From contig SKYD01000272.1 in NCBI GenBank assembly GCA_007128075.1, positions 1 through 5,234 on the forward strand: a DNA stretch of 5,234 nucleotides. Direction: 5' to 3'. The translations under genes were made by a program, and so were the position numbers. A model generated the notes under the pieces. It ran no database searches. It saw only the letters and a list, made by a program, of their open reading frames with translations, and was not told where the DNA came from. Positions 1-5,234 of this stretch are shown in pieces. The stretch comes from Thiorhodovibrio sp. GTDB taxonomy: Bacteria; Pseudomonadota; Gammaproteobacteria; Chromatiales; Chromatiaceae. Position 1 is the stretch's first letter. Each line of letters opens with the position of its first letter.

Positions 1-730
1 CGAATGGCTCCACCTCCAGCAGGCGGGTGAGCACATCGAGCTTGTGAAATCGGGTGACCAAACAGTAACTTTGGTCGATGGTATCGACAGTGGCCGTTGC
101 TGCCCGCACCCGCACCTCGACAGGATCGGTCAGATGCGCCTGCGCCACGCGTTTGATTACCGGCGGCATGGTTGCCGAGAATAACGCCCGCTGCATGCCT
201 TGTGGACATTGTTCGAGAATCCAGTCGATATCATCAGCAAAGCCCATGTTGAGCATTTCGTCGGCCTCATCGAGCACCAACGCCCGCAGCGAGCTGAGAT
301 TTAAGGTGGCGCGGCGCATGTGATCCATCACCCGCCCTGGGGTGCCGACGATCACTTGCGGGGTACGGCGCAGTTGGCGAATTTGCAGACTATAGCTCTG
401 GCCGCCATAGATCGGCAGCACATGAAAATCTGGCAGATGATGGCCATAGCCTTGGAAGGCCTCGGCGACCTGTAACGCCAGCTCGCGGGTGGGGGTCAGC
501 ACCAACACCTGGGGCTGGGGATGCTCTGGTGTGAGGCGACTGAGCATCGGCAGCGCAAAGGCAGCGGTTTTGCCGGTTCCTGTTTGCGCCTGACCGAGCA
601 CATCGCGTCCTGCCAACAGCGGCGGGATACATTGTTGTTGCACCGGGGTGGGCAATTCGTAGCCTAACTCAGCAACAGCGCGGGCAATTGGCTCCGCGAG
701 TTCTAGTTGATCAAAACTTTTGAAAGACAT
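1..730 (-). CDS. deaD: DEAD-box ATP-dependent RNA helicase, DeaD/CsdA-like (N-terminal part, truncated by window edge)
   Basis: Unwinds RNA duplexes using ATP in the cytoplasm; DeaD/CsdA homologues act in ribosome assembly and mRNA remodelling, especially in the cold. The 243 residues read from the minus strand carry the helicase core motifs in order: Q motif (F6, then PTPVQ at 27-31), Walker A AQTGTGKT (48-55), motif Ia PTREL (80-84), GG (109-110), motif Ib TPGR (130-133), Walker B DEAD (154-157) and motif III SAT (185-187). The order, spacing and surrounding text (VLDEADEMLNMGF, FSATMP) match DeaD rather than the shorter RhlE or SrmB types. The second RecA-like domain and the basic C-terminal tail lie beyond base 1. 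The start at 730 gives MSFKSF, the usual few residues before the Q motif. An in-frame ATG at 766 would add 12 residues (MDSSLSTVIDGT) and cannot be excluded, because neither start has a clear Shine-Dalgarno sequence. Family assignment is firm; the exact paralogue name is slightly less so. Confidence 0.93.
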   Translation of the reverse strand, partial: MSFKSFDQLELAEPIARAVAELGYELPTPVQQQCIPPLLAGRDVLGQAQTGTGKTAAFALPMLSRLTPEHPQPQVLVLTPTRELALQVAEAFQGYGHHLPDFHVLPIYGGQSYSLQIRQLRRTPQVIVGTPGRVMDHMRRATLNLSSLRALVLDEADEMLNMGFADDIDWILEQCPQGMQRALFSATMPPVIKRVAQAHLTDPVEVRVRAATATVDTIDQSYCLVTRFHKLDVLTRLLEVEPF

Positions 731-848
731 CGTGCCGTCAATAACAGTAGATAGAGAAGAATCCATAATGGAAGGCGAACCTCGGGCATGATTGACGACA
801 ACACGGGTCGCGCTTCATGCGGATGAATAAGGATTAAAAGACCCTGTG

Positions 849-867
849 ACAGGTTATTATAGCCTGT
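849..867. promoter_or_regulatory. Quasi-palindrome with embedded -10-like box in the divergent deaD/hydrolase intergenic region
   Basis: The 19-bp stretch ACAGGttattatagCCTGT has 5-bp arms plus an inner TA/TA pairing. Read on the minus strand it contains a perfect TATAAT (861 to 856), about 95-130 bases upstream of the two possible helicase starts. I could not find a good -35 at 16-18 bases, so this is either a weak promoter or a repressor site overlapping a promoter. An adjacent CTGtgaCAG (844-852) shares the left arm. The rest of the 731-920 spacer shows no gene. A plus-strand promoter for the hydrolase is not obvious: TTGACG at 792-797 has no matching -10. Confidence 0.35.
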
Positions 868-920
868 ATTGGGGATTTAATGGGTGATTTTCTTTTTAAC
901 ACCGCGCCAAAGGTTGCATT

Positions 921-1682
921 ATGTTGTCAAGATATTTCGCTGCGTGTTTGTGCTGGCTGATGCTTATCAGCGGTGGATGTGCTCGATTCGTCACGCTAGA
1001 ACCAATTGACAGCGAAACCGTGCAGATCTATGCAGCGCAGTTGGTGACTGCAGGAGCCTGTCCGTTAACTTATCGGGTGTATCAGCCAACGGCGGTTGAC
1101 TCCCGTGGGCTGGTGATCTTAGGGCATGGCTTTTTGCGCAGCCAAGATCAGATGGTGGGTCTGGCGACCGTGTTGGCAGCCAGCGGGGTGAGGGTGGCGA
1201 CGCTCGATTATTGTCACAGTCGTTTGTGGCGGGGCGGGCATGTGCAAAATGGGCTGGACATGGTGCGGTTGGCGCGAGAATTAACTGCTGATACAGTGGT
1301 TTATGCTGGCTTTTCAGCAGGTGGGCTGGCGGCTCTGATCGCCGCTGACCACGACCCCCAAGCGGTGGGGGTGTTGACGCTGGATCTGGTCGATAGCCAA
1401 GACCTGGGGCGGCAGGCGGCACAGCGATTGCAGGTGCCGCTGATTGGGCTGACAGGAGAGCCGACCAACTGCAACGCCTATGGCAACGGCGAGCCGATCT
1501 TTGCCATTGCCCGTCAAGCGCAGTTGACCAAAATTGATGGGGCGGGCCATTGCATCTTTGAAACTCCAACTGATTCACTTTGTGAATTTCTATGCACCCA
1601 GCCTGAACCAACCCAACGCGCCAATCAGCAGGCGGCGATGCTTGCCAAAGCGGTGGCAGCACTCAGCCAATTCCAATTTTAA
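921..1682 (+). CDS. Alpha/beta-hydrolase-fold lipoprotein, chlorophyllase/PETase-like
   Basis: Probable serine hydrolase of 253 residues tethered to a membrane; substrate unknown. Residues 1-20 form a lipoprotein signal: R4, a hydrophobic stretch and a lipobox ending in ISGGC with C20 as the lipidated cysteine. The nucleophile elbow is GFSAG with S132. The oxyanion strand is VILGHGF (65-71). The catalytic histidine is probably H210 in GAGHC. The acid is either D155/D158 in LTLDLVDS, which recalls the LDPVD of chlorophyllases, or E180 in LTGEPTNCN, located where cutinase/PETase enzymes place the acid after strand 7. Cysteines C184 and C211 could form a disulphide in the periplasm. The start is the first ATG and gives a full signal sequence; the Shine-Dalgarno is weak (AAAGG, 909-913). 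It is convergent with the DAHP synthase gene and shares four bases at the stops. No operon partner is visible, so context says little about its job. Fold assignment is confident; function is not. Confidence 0.85.
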   Translation: MLSRYFAACLCWLMLISGGCARFVTLEPIDSETVQIYAAQLVTAGACPLTYRVYQPTAVDSRGLVILGHGFLRSQDQMVGLATVLAASGVRVATLDYCHSRLWRGGHVQNGLDMVRLARELTADTVVYAGFSAGGLAALIAADHDPQAVGVLTLDLVDSQDLGRQAAQRLQVPLIGLTGEPTNCNAYGNGEPIFAIARQAQLTKIDGAGHCIFETPTDSLCEFLCTQPEPTQRANQQAAMLAKAVAALSQFQF

Positions 1683-2740
1683 GCTTGTCGGCCGCGACGC
1701 CGCTCGACAGCCTCGGCGAGTTGTTCTAGCAGCGGCACGCTATCCGCCCAACTGATGCAGGCATCGGTGATGCTCTGACCATACACCAGCTCGCTGCCTA
1801 GATGCAGCTCTTGGCGGCCGCCGACCAAGTGGCTTTCAATCATCACCCCCATCAGCCGCCCGTCGCCACGGGCAATCTGACCGGCGACATCGGCACCAAC
1901 CCGCAACTGATTGTCGGGATTTTTGCGGCTGTTGGCATGGCTACAGTCGATCATAATTTTGGGAGTCAACCCAGATTCGATGATCGCATCAGCGGCAATG
2001 GCCACGCTTTCGAGGTCATAATTGGGACGGATACCGCCGCGCAGAATGACATGGGTGTCTTCGTTGCCAGCGGTGCTAAAAATCGCTGAATGGCCTTCTT
2101 TGGTCACCGACATAAACACATGGGGACGGGCTGCGGCGTGAATGGCATCAATCGCCACCTTGACGCTGCCATCGGTGGCATTTTTAAACCCAATGGGACA
2201 GGACAACCCCGAGGCAAGCTCACGATGCCCTTGGCTTTCGGTGGTGCGCGCCCCAATCGCCCCCCAACTGATGAGATCAGTGATGTATTGTGGACTAATC
2301 AAATCCAGAAACTCAGTGCCAGCGGCAATCCCCAAGGCATTGAGATCAAGCAATAACTGACGCGCCAGCCCCAGCCCTTGGTTAATCTCAAAGCTGTTGT
2401 CCAGATGCGGATCGTTGATCAGCCCCTTCCAGCCAACGGTGGTGCGCGGTTTTTCAAAATAAACCCGCATCACGATCATGAGCTGATCGCCCAGAGCCAC
2501 CATCTGCTCATGCAGCCGCTGACCGTATTCAAACGCCGCCTTGGGATCATGAACCGAACAAGGGCCGATGATGACCAGGAGCCGATCATCCTCAGCATGC
2601 AGAATGCGCTGAATGGCGCGGCGGGCGTGATGTACCGTGCTGGCAATGGCATCGGTGATCGGGAACTGATCGTGCAGCGCTTGCGGCGAGATCACCTGTT
2701 TAATGTCACGAATACGCAAGTCGTCAGTGGCGTGGCGCAT
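1679..2740 (-). CDS. aroG: 3-deoxy-D-arabino-heptulosonate 7-phosphate synthase, type I alpha (AroG-like)
   Basis: Condenses phosphoenolpyruvate and erythrose 4-phosphate to DAHP, the first committed step of the shikimate pathway to aromatic amino acids, in the cytoplasm. The 353-residue protein is full length (E. coli AroG has 350) and numbering coincides with AroG throughout. Metal ligands C61, H268, E302 and D326 are present, as are the substrate-binding blocks KPRTTVGWKGL (97-107), GARTTES (163-169) and GFKN with K186. The residues known in AroG to form or tune the phenylalanine site (D146, P150, S180, S211) are all retained, and S211 lies in FMSVTK as in AroG (FLSVTK) and unlike AroF (FVGINQ). 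I therefore infer phenylalanine feedback inhibition. The ATG at 2740 is the only sensible start: an in-frame TAA lies at 2767-2765 with no ATG between, and no clear Shine-Dalgarno is visible. It is monocistronic in this window and converges on the hydrolase gene. No TyrR-type box is evident upstream. Confidence 0.97.
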   Translation of the reverse strand: MRHATDDLRIRDIKQVISPQALHDQFPITDAIASTVHHARRAIQRILHAEDDRLLVIIGPCSVHDPKAAFEYGQRLHEQMVALGDQLMIVMRVYFEKPRTTVGWKGLINDPHLDNSFEINQGLGLARQLLLDLNALGIAAGTEFLDLISPQYITDLISWGAIGARTTESQGHRELASGLSCPIGFKNATDGSVKVAIDAIHAAARPHVFMSVTKEGHSAIFSTAGNEDTHVILRGGIRPNYDLESVAIAADAIIESGLTPKIMIDCSHANSRKNPDNQLRVGADVAGQIARGDGRLMGVMIESHLVGGRQELHLGSELVYGQSITDACISWADSVPLLEQLAEAVERRRGRQA

Positions 2741-2779
2741 AATAATTGAGCTATTTAACTGAAGTTATCGAATCGACCT

Positions 2780-2785
2780 AGTATA
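2780..2785 (-). promoter_or_regulatory. Candidate -10 box for the DAHP synthase gene
   Basis: Read on the minus strand the sequence is TATACT, five of six matches to TATAAT, 40 bases upstream of the start codon. At a 17-base spacing the -35 position (2808 to 2803) reads TGGCGA, only three of six matches, so this is a weak sigma-70-like candidate. Confidence 0.35.
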
Positions 2786-2812
2786 GACCGCGCCCCAAAC
2801 GCTCGCCAGAGC

Positions 2813-2849
2813 AGCAGATTGGATCGATAGATAAACAGCATAATCTGCT
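2813..2849. repeat. 8-bp perfect inverted repeat in the aroG/DUF1566 intergenic region
   Basis: AGCAGATT (2813-2820) is the exact reverse complement of AATCTGCT (2842-2849), with 21 bases between them. The right arm also lies within a shorter near-palindrome, AGCATAATCTGCT (2837-2849), so two alternative foldings compete. It lies upstream of the aroG candidate promoter and upstream of the DUF1566 array. A regulator binding site or a degenerate transcription stop ahead of the array are both possible; there is no strong T-run after it. Confidence 0.35.
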
Positions 2850-2860
2850 TATTTAATAGC

Positions 2861-2896
2861 GCTGTGCGTTTCGTGCGCGGCGGACAGGAATTTTAG
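2861..2896 (+). pseudogene. Remnant 3' end of a third DUF1566-family gene
   Basis: In frame this segment reads AVRFVRGGQ-EF-stop, identical in its first nine residues to the C-terminus of the gene at 2940-3749. Most bases match those at 3720-3746. The original stop is lost by a small change (TGA replaced by GAA), and reading continues to TAG at 2894-2896. The bases upstream in the same frame show no further similarity and reach a TAG at 2828-2830, so the body of the gene is gone. The spacer that follows also matches the spacer after the first intact gene. I infer that tandem duplication once gave at least three copies and that this one was deleted from its 5' side. Confidence 0.75.
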
Positions 2897-2925
2897 TATA
2901 CAATTAAACACGATATTTTGAAACG

Positions 2926-2930
2926 AGGAG
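2926..2930 (+). promoter_or_regulatory. Ribosome binding site of the first DUF1566 gene
   Basis: AGGAG sits nine bases before the ATG at 2940 and is the strongest Shine-Dalgarno in the left three-quarters of the window. It fixes this start and is duplicated ahead of the paralogue. Confidence 0.8.
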
Positions 2931-2939
2931 TTTACTGAT

Positions 2940-3749
2940 ATGTCAACATCGCTGAATGCCTGCCCAATTTGTGAATTTAAGATTGAAAACAGCACGGCAC
3001 CTTGTCCGCAATGCGGTTACGATTTGGAAGAAGATTTTTGGGCAAGTCGCAGAGAACGCGAACAGATGCGCCAACAAGCGCGTCAGGCTTGGCAAGAGAA
3101 GCACGCTCAAGAAATGCCGACAGCGGAACTACCAACGCCTAGTGAACAAGTAGAATTTATATCGATAATGACCATGCTATCCGAGGAGCATACTCCCGAA
3201 AAACAGCAACCAATGTCGTCGCCTCCACCTCTAAAAGTCAAGAAACCACAAATCGGTCACGAACAACGCTATCTTGATCTCGGCGATGGAACAGTCATCG
3301 ACACCGTGACGGGGTTGCAATGGATGCGTTGTGCGCTGGGTCAAACTTGGAGAGATGACACCTGTGTTGGTATGGTTAGCAGATACACATGGAAAAAAGC
3401 TTTTGAATTTGCCGAAGACTTGAATGCACAGGGCGGTTTTGCGGGCCATCAGGATTGGCGAATACCGACTATTGATGAACTGAAAACCCTGATCTTATGC
3501 ACCAGCGGTCAACCAAAAACTTGGAATAACATCGCAAAACTTTGTCAAGGCAATTATAAAAAACCGACAATTTGTCAAGAATCGTTCCCAAATACACTAA
3601 AAAGCTTGCTTTCAGCATATTTTTGGTCGGCATCGTCGATTGCATATAGTTCTGTTAGCGTGTGGATTGTTAGCTTTAATCATGGTCGCGCTCACTATGA
3701 TTTTAAGGATAATGTCCATGCTGTACGCTTCGTGCGCGGCGGACAGTGA
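2940..3749 (+). CDS. Zinc-ribbon plus DUF1566 (Lcl_C) domain protein, paralogue 1
   Basis: Function unknown; 269 residues. Residues 8-25 form a zinc ribbon (CPIC at 8-11, CPQC at 22-25). A charged, probably helical stretch follows (about 37-58, rich in R, E, Q). Next comes a low-complexity linker (about 59-104) that is some 30 residues longer than in the paralogue. A DUF1566/Lcl_C domain runs from about 108 to 269, with the hallmarks YLDLGDGTVIDTVTGLQWMR, GHQDWRIPTIDELKTLI, YFWSASS and the terminal AVRFVRGGQ. DUF1566 domains have, to my knowledge, a C-type-lectin-like fold and often a ligand-binding role. Five domain cysteines (131, 142, 187, 202, 212) are shared with the paralogue. There is no signal peptide or membrane segment, so the protein is probably cytoplasmic, unlike the many secreted DUF1566 proteins. 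It is followed after 53 bases by its paralogue and is probably co-transcribed with it. Base composition is AT-richer than aroG. Confidence 0.88.
   Translation: MSTSLNACPICEFKIENSTAPCPQCGYDLEEDFWASRREREQMRQQARQAWQEKHAQEMPTAELPTPSEQVEFISIMTMLSEEHTPEKQQPMSSPPPLKVKKPQIGHEQRYLDLGDGTVIDTVTGLQWMRCALGQTWRDDTCVGMVSRYTWKKAFEFAEDLNAQGGFAGHQDWRIPTIDELKTLILCTSGQPKTWNNIAKLCQGNYKKPTICQESFPNTLKSLLSAYFWSASSIAYSSVSVWIVSFNHGRAHYDFKDNVHAVRFVRGGQ
3621..3746 (+). other. Hypervariable C-terminal segment of DUF1566 paralogue 1 (variable-region-like)
   Basis: These are the last 42 codons, FWSASS to RGGQ. Compared with the paralogue segment at 4382-4507, 22 of 42 residues are identical by hand count, against about 80 of 113 in the preceding part of the domain. 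Fixed positions (FWS, SS, W, F, HG, K, AV, VR, GQ) alternate with variable ones. Variable codons are mostly NNY, for example ATT, TAT, GTT, CGC, CAC, GAT, TTT. This is where DGR variable regions sit in C-type-lectin-fold targets. Assignment as a DGR variable region is inference. Confidence 0.4.
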
Positions 3750-3787
3750 TTTTAGTTGTACAATTTAACAGGCTAAATTCGATAACG

Positions 3788-3792
3788 AGGAG
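3788..3792 (+). promoter_or_regulatory. Ribosome binding site deciding the start of the second DUF1566 gene
   Basis: AGGAG lies ten bases before the ATG at 3803, in the same CGAGGAGTTT context as upstream of the first gene. It rules out the longer in-frame GTG start at 3746, which would overlap the previous stop codon and add 19 residues absent from the paralogue. Confidence 0.85.
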
Positions 3793-3802
3793 TTTTTTTT
3801 GC

Positions 3803-4510
3803 ATGTCAAAAATTTATGATATCTGCCCGATTTGTGAGGCTGCAATTGAAAACAGCAATCCGCTTTGTCCGCAATGTGATTACAATCTGGAAGAAGATTT
3901 TTGGGCAAGTCTTAAAGAGCGTGCAAAGATGCGCCAACAGGCGCGTCAAGCTTGGCAAGCTCCAGCCACGATAGTTGAGCCAGCGGCAACACCGCCGCAG
4001 CGTTTAGAAAAAAATCATCCTCGGATTGGTTACGAAAAACGCTATCTTGATCTCGGTGATGGGACAGTGATCGATACAATAACCAGCTTACAATGGATGC
4101 GCTGTGCGCTGGGTCAAACTTGGAAGGATAACATTTGTGTTGGTGTGATGAGCAGATATACATGGAATGAAATATTACAAGCTACAAATGATATGAATTC
4201 GAAAGGTGGCTTTGATGGTCATCGGGATTGGAGAATACCAACTATTGAAGAATTGAAAACCCTGATTTTATGCACGAGTGGTCAACCAAAAACTTGGAAT
4301 GGCAGCGAGGAACCCTGCCAAGGCAAGTATCAAAGTCCTACCATTTGCCAAGTCGCGTTTCCAAATACATCTTTTAATTGGTTTTGGTCGGTTTCGTCGC
4401 ATGCGGACAGCTCGAACAGCGCGTGGGGTATCAACTTTAGTCATGGTTATGCCAACTACCGCAATAAGGGTCGCGCCTATGCAGTACAGTTAGTACGCAG
4501 TGGACAGTAA
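3803..4510 (+). CDS. Zinc-ribbon plus DUF1566 (Lcl_C) domain protein, paralogue 2
   Basis: Function unknown; 235 residues from the ATG at 3803, which aligns MSKIYDICPIC with MSTSLNACPIC of its neighbour. The zinc ribbon uses C8, C11, C22 and C25, followed by EEDFWAS and the same basic helix (MRQQARQAWQ, 43-52). The linker is short (about 53-74). The DUF1566/Lcl_C domain spans about 78-235: YLDLGDGTVID (81-91), LQWMRCALGQTW (96-107), GHRDWRIPTIEELKTLI (139-155), FWSVSS (194-199) and the end VRSGQ. Cysteines 101, 112, 157, 172 and 182 match those of the first protein. The FPNT-to-FWS loop is four residues shorter. No signal peptide or transmembrane helix is seen. It arose by tandem duplication with the gene at 2940 and is probably in the same transcript. 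Silent third-base changes are scattered throughout, so the duplication is not recent. Confidence 0.88.
   Translation: MSKIYDICPICEAAIENSNPLCPQCDYNLEEDFWASLKERAKMRQQARQAWQAPATIVEPAATPPQRLEKNHPRIGYEKRYLDLGDGTVIDTITSLQWMRCALGQTWKDNICVGVMSRYTWNEILQATNDMNSKGGFDGHRDWRIPTIEELKTLILCTSGQPKTWNGSEEPCQGKYQSPTICQVAFPNTSFNWFWSVSSHADSSNSAWGINFSHGYANYRNKGRAYAVQLVRSGQ
4382..4507 (+). other. Hypervariable C-terminal segment of DUF1566 paralogue 2 (variable-region-like)
   Basis: The counterpart of 3621-3746, 42 codons with no gaps. Of 20 positions that differ in amino acid, 16 have a pyrimidine third base in both genes (for example CAT/ATT, GAC/TAT, AAC/GTT, AAC/AGC, AGT/AAT, TAT/CGC, AAT/TTT, CGC/AAT). Several are still AAC or AAT here, the codon a DGR template would carry. 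Third bases sometimes differ (T against C), so the two copies would have to derive from different templates or have drifted since. Confidence 0.4.
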
Positions 4511-4590
4511 TTTTTTTGTTCACAATAGAAACGCAATAATATCTAAATTACTCGCTCCAAATTATTTTACAACTCGCTAACGCTAACAAA

Positions 4591-4597
4591 AGAGAAG
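4591..4597 (+). promoter_or_regulatory. Ribosome binding site of the dynamin-like GTPase gene
   Basis: AGAGAAG ends eight bases before the ATG at 4606 and is a moderate Shine-Dalgarno. The 95-base spacer 4511-4605 otherwise holds the T-rich stretch just after the DUF1566 stop and no convincing promoter or hairpin terminator, so read-through from the array is possible. Confidence 0.55.
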
Positions 4598-4605
4598 TGA
4601 CTATC

Positions 4606-5234
4606 ATGGACTGGAAAACTGCCTACGCTTTTTATGCCAAACGCCTTGAAGATGCAATTGCCGTGCGTCGTTACGCTAGTCAATTGGCACAGTTGCCACA
4701 AGTGCGCGCCCTCGACGGCACAACCGAGATTGAGCACACATTAAGCGACGAAGGGGCGCAAGCTGAACGCCAAAAGAAACGGCTGGACAAAAGCGAATTT
4801 CGCATTGCCGTGGTGGGTTTAGAAAAGGCTGGAAAAAGCACCTTTGTGAATGCTTGGCTGGGGTGTGATTTACTGCCCGCCAAATCGCAACGCTGCACCT
4901 TCACCACCACGCAGATTTATTCGGTGCCAGATGAAACCAGCCAACGGCTAGAGGTTGATCCCAAAAGCCATCAACAATTTGGGCGCTTGTGCCGTGAATT
5001 AGAAGCTGCCAAAGTGGGTGCCGATAAAAGCCAAGCCGCCAAAGCTGAAACAGACTTAAATACTATCCGAAAAAATGTTAACACACTAAAAAGTGTTTTA
5101 GAAGCATCTCCACCGCGCAAATCTTTTATCAATTTAGACGATATTAAAAGCGATTTACGCAAATATGTTGCCGATGAGTGTTATGCCCACGCCATTCAAG
5201 AGGCACGGCTATTCACCTCACGCTTGGCTGAGGC
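4606..5234 (+). CDS. Dynamin-like GTPase (N-terminal part, truncated by window edge)
   Basis: The first 209 residues of a large P-loop GTPase of the bacterial dynamin-like kind; such proteins bind GTP and often remodel or fuse membranes, and some take part in stress or phage defence. An N-terminal helical segment (1-62) precedes the G domain. The G1/Walker A motif is GLEKAGKST (71-79), fitting GxxxxGKS, preceded by the strand FRIAVV. The G2 switch threonine is one of the TFTTT run (98-102), as in dynamins. A charged helical insertion (about 122-190) follows before any G3 motif; DxPG is not reached and is probably just beyond the end. No signal peptide is seen. The ATG at 4606 is the first after an in-frame break and has a Shine-Dalgarno. 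It lies 95 bases downstream of the DUF1566 pair on the same strand and shares their AT-richer composition. GTPase assignment is firm; the dynamin subclass is likely but unproven here. Confidence 0.85.
   Translation, partial: MDWKTAYAFYAKRLEDAIAVRRYASQLAQLPQVRALDGTTEIEHTLSDEGAQAERQKKRLDKSEFRIAVVGLEKAGKSTFVNAWLGCDLLPAKSQRCTFTTTQIYSVPDETSQRLEVDPKSHQQFGRLCRELEAAKVGADKSQAAKAETDLNTIRKNVNTLKSVLEASPPRKSFINLDDIKSDLRKYVADECYAHAIQEARLFTSRLAE

Larger units (their letters stand above)
2861..2939 (+). repeat. Tandem-array unit boundary, copy 1 (gene end plus spacer plus RBS)
   Basis: This stretch aligns along its length with 3720-3802: gene-end codons, then a TTTTAG...TACAATT...AACA stretch, then about 15 less conserved bases, then CGAGGAGTTT before the start codon. 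A third, more diverged copy of the first half follows the second gene (4499-4535, with CACAAT and GAAAC). The repeated order shows that the duplicated unit was spacer plus gene. Any promoter of these genes would most simply lie in this spacer (TATACA at 2897-2902), but no -35 is convincing. Confidence 0.7.

Noticed and set aside
991..1662. A 223-residue open frame on the minus strand opposite the hydrolase gene
   Set aside because: It is rich in P, R and S with no recognisable motif, and the plus strand encodes a clear lipoprotein hydrolase with catalytic motifs; it is an antisense shadow.
1802..2749. Several plus-strand open frames opposite aroG
   Set aside because: They are shadows of a gene whose protein matches DAHP synthase along its full length.
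2897..2904. TATACAAT as a promoter -10 for the DUF1566 array
   Set aside because: No acceptable -35 lies at 16-18 bases, and the segment is explained as the spacer following the gene remnant.
3746..3802. A GTG start extending the second DUF1566 gene by 19 residues
   Set aside because: It overlaps the previous gene's stop, has no paralogous counterpart, and a good AGGAG with ATG follows at 3803.
4480..4518. Possible terminator after the second DUF1566 gene (GTAC-AGTTA-GTAC hairpin and a T-run)
   Set aside because: The stem is short with a bulge, lies inside the coding end and is about a dozen bases from the T-run, so it does not fit an intrinsic terminator.
1..5234. CRISPR array, tRNA, rRNA or insertion sequence
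   Set aside because: No regularly spaced short repeats, cloverleaf-like segment, transposase motif or paired terminal inverted repeats were seen.

Overview
This is a 5.2 kb chromosomal window from a bacterium, most likely a gammaproteobacterium. The DAHP synthase is the AroG/AroF/AroH (type I alpha) kind and keeps residue numbering identical to E. coli AroG. The partial helicase at the left edge is DeaD/CsdA-like. Genus cannot be fixed from the sequence alone. The left half (about 1-2740) carries housekeeping genes and is fairly GC-rich. The right half (about 2750-5234) is visibly AT-richer and looks like an accessory region.

Layout: (1) 1-730, minus strand: N-terminal 243 residues of a DEAD-box RNA helicase, running off the left edge. 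(2) 731-920: divergent intergenic region with a quasi-palindrome containing a TATAAT on the minus strand. (3) 921-1682, plus: a small alpha/beta-hydrolase with a lipoprotein signal. (4) 1679-2740, minus: 3-deoxy-D-arabino-heptulosonate 7-phosphate synthase, convergent with the hydrolase; the two stop codons share a TTAA. (5) 2741-2939: intergenic region holding an inverted repeat and the eroded 3' end of a third copy of the following gene family. (6) 2940-3749 and 3803-4510, plus: two tandem paralogues, each with an N-terminal four-cysteine zinc ribbon and a C-terminal DUF1566/Lcl_C domain. (7) 4606-5234, plus: the N-terminal 209 residues of a dynamin-like GTPase, running off the right edge.

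The most interesting part is the DUF1566 array. Three copies of the gene end plus downstream spacer are recognisable, so the array once held at least three members. The last 42 codons of the two intact genes differ far more than the rest of the domain. 16 of the 20 differing codons end in a pyrimidine in both genes and mostly change at codon positions 1 and 2. That is the pattern expected if AAY codons of a template had been adenine-mutagenised, as in diversity-generating retroelements (DGRs). No reverse transcriptase or template repeat lies in this window, so the DGR link is a hypothesis; ordinary diversifying selection on a ligand-binding face is the alternative. The proteins have no signal peptide and appear cytoplasmic. 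They sit just upstream of a dynamin-like GTPase in the same orientation, which may or may not be functionally linked.
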